Made by a program: the position numbers and the translations under genes. The notes beneath the pieces were generated by a model. The model did not search any database. It saw only the letters and a list, made by a program, of their open reading frames with translations, and had not been told where the DNA came from. This document shows, in pieces, positions 58,284-64,000 of a stretch of DNA of 64,000 nucleotides. The number at the start of each line of letters is the position of its first letter. The stretch's first letter is position 1. The DNA lies in the NCBI GenBank assembly GCA_032622095.1, contig CP136062.1, positions 225,202,578 to 225,266,577 of the forward strand, given 5' to 3'. Source of the stretch: Siphonodentalium dalli (Eukaryota; Mollusca; Scaphopoda; Gadilida; Siphonodentaliidae).

Positions 58284-58845
58284 ATTGACCCTCCGAACGA
58301 CAGCGCCCTATTGACCCTCCTTAGATTCAGAACTAGAAACCACAAATTGCCAGTGGAAACTGGTTCGTGGATAAATACCCCGTATTCCGATAGGAAATGC
58401 ACTTTATGTATGGAAGCGCTAGGTCAAGAATACTACACCATTCCCATATGCCCGCAGTTAAGAGATCTGAGATTGAAATACATCAAACCGTACTACTACA
58501 GTCGACCTAACGTAATAAAACTTCATGAACTATTTAACTCTAGCGGTACGAAAGCTATGAAAAAACTATCAATATTTATCAAAAATGCCCAGCGTGAGAT
58601 AAACCACTCCTGATGCTTAACAACGTGTTACCCCCCCCCCCCCCCCTACCCCCTGACGAAATCTATGCACATGGCTGTCAAATTACGCCAACATTTCTTA
58701 TGAATACACAAATAACCCGTTTAATCCCCAATATATTCATACATATCATTGTGAATTGCATGCACTATAACACATTTCTTCTCAATATGTATTGTTATAC
58801 GATGAGAGTATCTAATAAATTGAATTGAATTGAATTGAATATATG
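58284..58845 (+). pseudogene. LINE C-terminal relic (copy 2), longer reading
   Basis: The frame reads YIDPPNDSALLTLLRFRTRN, HKLPVETGSW, KCTLCMEALGQEYYTIPIC and on to a stop at 58,611-58,613, so the retrotransposon reading extends further upstream than in copy 1. A C-run at 58,631-58,646 and an ATTGA tail at about 58,818-58,842 follow. It is still only a C-terminal fragment with no reverse transcriptase. Confidence 0.85.
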
Positions 58846-60869
58846 TAGAGGATCTCTAATGAGTCGCAATTCGAAACGAAACTTAATAACCGAGTGGACT
58901 AAGTTCAAACTTCGATATTTAAGTTTTAATTATTTGAAGTTTCGATAAAAAGTCTGAATTCTTATAAAGTATTTATAATAATAAACTTCACTGATAACTT
59001 TATATCATTTCTTCTATAAGATTACAAGTTATAATCTTAGAAGAAATAATATAAAGTTATGAGTAAAGTCTATCATTCAGAATTGAGTAATACAAAATTA
59101 AGTGTGATTTTTATCAATCGAAAACCTTCTATATATTTAGGAGATAAACGTACCCTGTTGAGTTGTACATTCTGGGATTCGAGCATGAAAACAGTTTGAA
59201 CACTGCTCCGTAACAATTTCCTGTGGGGTGGGGCGGGTTGGCTCGTTTCGCTACACCGTTATGCGCCGATGATTTTTTATTTTTTACCGTGCTACATTCA
59301 GATTTGATGCACGCTGAAGCGGCCGATGTCGGTGAATCGAAAACTAATGTTAGCCGCTCTCGGTCAATCAGAATGCTTGTTTTAGTGACAAATACACAAT
59401 TGAATTACAATACAATATAATTTTTTATCAATACATTATCTATAATACATTCGGAGATTTAACAATTGAAAATTTGTGAGTCTTATATCATACATTCTCA
59501 TTTCGTATTGTATAATATATAAGTTAGGCGGCAGCACTTTGGAATTGTGACCCTAATTACCCTCCAGATTTCAAGACATATTGTGGGCGTGTTCGGGTGC
59601 GTGAAACTGATAAGTTAGTACTCAGGACCTATGCCAATTAGAGGAATATAGCATTCTACTAATATCGCCGAAAATCTCAAATAATTCGGCAATACCACTC
59701 CGTAGAAAACATTGTCTGAACTACCACTGTGTATATACGACACCGGATATTATGCAGGAAAAATGTGTTTGTTTACATAATATGCCGAGATTTTTGACAG
59801 AAAATTCGTGATTGTGAAAAACCAGGACATATCAGGAATATCACATACCTCTGAATAATTGGTGAGTATGCTATACTATATATATACTATACTATACTAT
59901 ATATAAATTCTGAATATAAAGTACGTCCTCAGAAATCACGATTATTATGTGAAATTCCACAGATCGTCTGCAACTTGCTCTATTAAACACCGATTTTCTT
60001 GTATTTAAAACGTTTGTATGTTTAAATATTGCTGTACACATGACTTACGAAATGTCCACAATCAATTATATAGCACCAAACATGAGTTTTTCGGCTGTTT
60101 GTTAAAACTATTGCCGAAAGACATAATTATTTGGTGTACGGCGTATTGCAGGAGCACTGTCGTGTAAATTGCAATTCCCATGTTTTGTTACTGTACGGCA
60201 TATTGCAATCCCAAAACAATATATGCCAATTGTAGGCAAATGATTGGTTCAAAACGGGAGTCGTATCATTGCACATCATTATGGTGATGATTATAGCATT
60301 GTGTTGCTTTGCAGCTCATTTGTACACCACCTGTATGCTAATTAAATGGTGACTTAATTTTTAGTTTTAAAATAAAATCAGAGGGGGCTAACGACCAGAA
60401 ATATAGTTGGCATGATACATTTGAAGGTCCTCTTTGAAATATAACACAAACTATCATATTTGGCGATGGTTATGATACTTGTTTCCCAGAAACGCCAAAC
60501 ATTGAAATAAGCATTAATGATAATAATTGATTGCAGACCTCCCACTAACTAATGTTCCAAGTCAGTCTTAGTTTAGACACAGTCTGACTTCACACACCAG
60601 AACTGGTTAGTAACTGCAGGCCAACAATGGTTTTATAAATGTAAAATAAAATATGCGGCAAACTTCGTGTCATTATAAATGTAAATAACCGGAGTACATT
60701 TTTAACATCTGCGTTATACATGTAGCTCGATAAAAAATAACAAGTCGATGTTCAGTTTAGAATTACAATTTGCCTGCAGATATAGGGAGAGAAAGAGAAA
60801 ATGGAAAATATATTTATTTGTTATAAAACCTCACTTTCAATTTTGTATTGTTGACCCCAGTCCCTAGTA
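58846..60869. other. Copy 2 equivalent of 50,231-52,239
   Basis: Same content as copy 1, with a TACTATA expansion near 59,872-59,900 and small indels. No gene recognised. Confidence 0.45.
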
Positions 60870-61640
60870 TTGTCAGAGGACTATTGTAATCAGCTGCGTT
60901 TGTTCGTCCGCACATCCGTCCGTGTGTCCGTCCGATTTCTTGTCAGACTGTTAACTACATCTCAAATTATCCGACAGAAATTTTCCAACCTTAGGGGGGT
61001 GACAGGTTGGAAATTTCCAACACTTGGAAAGCTTGTGTCCTGGTCCCTCCCCCGTGGCCAGTCAAAAACTTCTAGTTAATTTAAGAAAACAATATTGTCA
61101 TACATTTAGTCAATATATAATCCTCATCATATATAATTGTCATCATTTGGAGAATTGTCCAACCTAAGAGGGAGTATAAGGTTTGAAATTTCCAACACTA
61201 GGGAAGCTTCAGTTGAGGCCAGTCTAGATGCTAGGATTTGCGATTTTCTTGTATAGTTTTCCAAATTTTCTCACACCGGGCTGAACAAACATGGACGGAC
61301 ACAATGTCCTGGTCTCTTACCCGTAGCGGTGTGCATTTGTCTGGAGTAGGCTACTAGATGTTAGGATTTATCTAATTCTCAGGTTAAAGTATCTCAATTT
61401 TCTTATACCGGGCATATAGAACAACATAGTTTATGAATACATAGGATATTAGGCCTGAGGTCTGATGTGCAAGGGGGGTGCAAATGGAATTATGCAAAAC
61501 TTGTGTTTGGTCTATGATTCTGATTCAAGGGGGAATTATGCAAAAGTTGTGTTTGGTGTCTGATTCTGATTCAAGGGGGGTGAAATTGGAATTTCCCAAG
61601 GTGGACACCCCCCCCCCCCCCCAACGGAGACCCTCTATCG
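60870..61640 (+). repeat. Degenerate direct repeats with TCCGTCCG tract (copy 2)
   Basis: Counterpart of 52,240-53,000. The C-run before the AACGGAGACCC block is longer here (about 61,607-61,622). Confidence 0.65.
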
Positions 61641-61705
61641 ACATCCCTGCATGCGCTAAAGCGCATATTCGAATATTAGCAAGTGGCCCTAATATGATTC
61701 CATAC

Positions 61706-61826
61706 ATGGCGCATATTTTGTCGCTTTCGGCGCACCGCGCCGAAGGCGCTAATGGCGCACCGCGCCGAATGCGCTAATGACGCATATTTTGTCGCTTTCA
61801 GCGCGGTGCGCCGAAAGCGACAAAAA
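61706..61826. repeat. GC-rich palindrome array (copy 2, short)
   Basis: One forward and one inverted set of GTCGCTTTC(G/A)GCGC words remain, against several sets in copy 1. It ends at the junction with the inverted filler. Confidence 0.8.
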
Positions 61827-61827
61827 G

Positions 61828-61855
61828 GGCGTAAGTAAGTGTGCAAGTGTGATCG
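61828..61855 (-). other. Inverted filler at copy 2/copy 3 junction
   Basis: GGCGTAAGTAAGTGTGCAAG and the next 7 bases are the exact reverse complement of 62,689-62,715 (27 bases) within copy 3. It sits precisely between the end of copy 2 and the start of copy 3. Confidence 0.85.
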
Positions 61856-62040
61856 ATGTTAATCGAAGTGGGGGGTGTTACCATAGCCACTACTATATAT
61901 ACTTCCCTTTGGAACAATTATATTTACAGTAAAAACGGAGATATTCAGAAGTTAAAACAAAAAGAAAACACATATGTGTACCGGAGAAGTGTTTCAAAGA
62001 GCGCTTTTAAAGAGCGTTTTTAACGATGATGTTATTTTAA

Positions 62041-62488
62041 CCCTTTGCCCAACAGAACGGCCCTGTGCCAATGCATTCTCTTATATATGCGAGTCGACCA
62101 TAGGTCGCCTCGCATATATAAGAGAATGCATTGGCTTAACACATATTAAAAATTGTCAAAGAATGTAGAAAATTATTATAAACATTGTTAAAAAATGTAA
62201 GACAAAATTATAAAATTGTTAAAGAATGTAAGAAAAAATGGTAAAAAGTGTTAAAAAAAGATTTTTTTAGGCCAATGCATTCTCTTATATATGCGAGGCG
62301 ACCTATGGTCGACTCGCATATATAAGAGAATGCATTGGCACATGGCATAACTGTAACTATCACAATGTGGTCAAGGAGCCGGTTCCAATGATATCCATAT
62401 TTGTATGGTTCTATTGAGACAGACCGAAGATATTTTAGGCTGTTGAAGCTTTATTTGGCCGTTTTTGGCCGGTTTGTTGGGTAAAGGG
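62041..62488. mobile_element. piggyBac-like MITE (subfamily B), copy 3
   Basis: TTAA at 62,037-62,040 and 62,489-62,492. Paired 69-bp palindromes as in copy 2. Right of it the host sequence AAAGAGCGTTTTTAAC(G/T)ATGATGTTATTTTAA is present again before GAGCGTACTACC, so the flank is locally duplicated. Confidence 0.85.
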
Positions 62489-62757
62489 TTAAAGGGCGTT
62501 TTTAAAGAGCGTTTTAAAGAGCGTTTTTAACTATGATGTTATTTTAAAGAGCGTACTACCAAAGTTTAGTTTTTTTATTATTGAAATATTGTCAGATGAT
62601 TTTACATTCATAAATAATTCTTATACATGTTGGATACAATACAGAACATTCATCCGACACATACATCCAAACATACGCTCCTTCACGAGATCACACTTGC
62701 ACACTTACTTACGCCAATTAAGTGACATTTGAACAACTCTAGACAGGCTATCGGATA

Positions 62758-63900
62758 CACAGGTATTTGGCCAAAAAAAAAAGGGTAAGTATCAAGGCTG
62801 ATAGTGAAAATAGGAGGTCAAAAATCATCCTCACAAAAGCATTTTTTTTTTTATCAAATTGATCTGGAATTCTAGCATTGTGTACCCAAGTAATCATATT
62901 TTTTGTTAAAGTTTAGCTTTCCGTCGTACTTTAAACAAGTGAGCATAGAAAATCATTTGAAGTTGTCAATGAAATTTATTTTTTGGTCCAATGAAAAATC
63001 AAAAAATCAAATAATCCAACCCCTAAATCACCGAAATATATACTATTATCATCAAACTAAATAGCCCTATTGTCAAACAGACGTTGTTTCATGAAGTACA
63101 GCTAATTTGGGGGTAGTACTCAACATACATCGAGTTTAATAACGATTTATGTCCTTTTTTTTTCGTCAGTTTTACAGATTTCTTTTCGCCGAAGGCCATT
63201 TTGCAAAACTGAAAGCGAAACTAACTTGAACTTTATTAAATTAATTTTAATATCTCTCTTTTAATTGATATCCGGCATTCTTAATGAGAAAAATCATGCG
63301 GTGGATATATAATACCCACTAGATAAGGAATTAGATAAAAAACATTTTTTTTTATCGATATAAAATTATTTTATTTTGGAGTCATTTGCTGCAGCGTTTC
63401 TCGAGTTTGTTTCGCACTTTCAAAATGGCCTCCCGCGAAAAGAATCATGTAAAACTGACGGAAAAAAAGACAAAAATCGTTATTAAACTCGATGTATATT
63501 GAGTACAACACCCAAATTAGCTGTCCTTCGTGAAATAACGTCTGTTTGACAATATGGCTATTTAGTTTGATAGAGTATAGATTTCGGTGATTTAGGGTCT
63601 GGATTGTTTGATTTTTTTTATTTTTCATTGGACGGACGTTTCGGGTACCAACCAAATAAATTTGATTTATCAACTTTAAATGTTTTTCTATGTTCACTAC
63701 TCTCAAATACGACGGCGAACCAAACTTTTTTGACAACTATGATTATTTGGTCACATAATGCTGCAATTACAGATCAATAAAAAATAAAATGTTGCTTTTG
63801 TAGAGAAAAATGCTGACCTCTATCAAAAATGAGATAGATACCTTTCCGAGATTTTTATTAAATTAAAAAAAAACAAAACAATTTGTGCCTAATACCTGTG
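62758..63900. mobile_element. Long-inverted-repeat element (copy 3)
   Basis: Same ends as copies 1 and 2. Its left target copy is ATCGGATA (62,750-62,757) and the right one ATCGGGTA (63,901-63,908), a single substitution after insertion. The 121-residue minus-strand frame 63,371-63,736 arises from a 4-base deletion (GATT lost near 63,571) and is not a gene. Confidence 0.82.
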
Positions 63901-64000
63901 ATCGGGTACTCTTATATATTAATTTGTAAATCGAGATCATGCTATACAAAAGAATATGATTTGAAATTACAAGTCATGAGTTATAACGGAAATATAATTC

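Larger units (their letters stand above)
53435..61827 (+). repeat. Segmental duplication, copy 2 (8.4 kb)
   Basis: Head-to-tail repeat of copy 1 starting at CCTAAAAGTACAATGG and running to the GCGACAAAAAG palindrome sequence. It lacks the 491-bp LINE insertion and has a short palindrome array, which accounts for most of its smaller size. Confidence 0.93.
61856..64000 (+). repeat. Segmental duplication, copy 3 (partial, runs off window)
   Basis: The sequence from TTAATCGAAGTGGGGG onward matches 46,328 and 55,445 onward. It therefore starts about 2 kb into the unit. It includes its own MITE and long-inverted-repeat element and continues beyond the window. Confidence 0.92.

Overview
The window is eukaryotic and animal-like: AT-rich, with no dense gene arrangement, no operons, and almost entirely built of transposable elements, satellites and their relics. 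Several repeat styles resemble what is described in molluscs, bivalves in particular: a ~160-bp core repeat ending in an ACGT-type microsatellite, and dispersed elements ending in GGACGGACGG-type tracts. I infer a marine mollusc. This rests on repeat architecture, not on a marker gene.

Only one stretch looks like an exon of a host gene: a 114-nt EGF-like domain exon on the minus strand (18,170-18,283) with canonical cysteine spacing and splice sites. Other protein-like signals are decayed retrotransposon C-termini: LINE relics at 10,645-11,441 (+), 42,427-42,968 (-), 48,498-48,988 (+), 49,694-50,230 (+) and 58,284-58,845 (+), and probable Ty3/gypsy integrase tails at 45,510-45,710 and 54,632-54,827 (-).

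Layout. 1-5.0 kb: dispersed repeats, palindromes and a CCTAGG-rich inverted-repeat element. 5.1-9.3 kb: 26 tandem monomers of ~162 bp in a four-monomer higher-order repeat of about 647 bp. 9.5-16.6 kb: a nest consisting of a 21-bp minisatellite split by a LINE relic and by a 4.1-kb foldback element that itself contains two MITEs. 16.9-23 kb: piggyBac-like MITEs, hairpins, the EGF exon and a foldback element. 23.3-35.9 kb: a very large, diverged inverted repeat whose spacer holds two elements made of phased GATATC palindromes, and whose right arm is interrupted by a hAT-like element with an 8-bp target duplication. 36.9-41.0 kb: a Mutator-like element with a 9-bp target duplication, abutting about 90 copies of a 32-bp satellite. 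41-44.3 kb: a LINE relic and hairpins. 44.3 kb to the end: a tandem segmental duplication (copy 1 44,317-53,434; copy 2 53,435-61,827; partial copy 3 from 61,856), with insertion differences between copies and an inverted filler at the copy 2/3 junction.

The genes do not form a pathway. What can be read is a history of nested insertion, inversion and duplication. I see no CRISPR, RNA gene or complete transposase. All identities are judged by eye.
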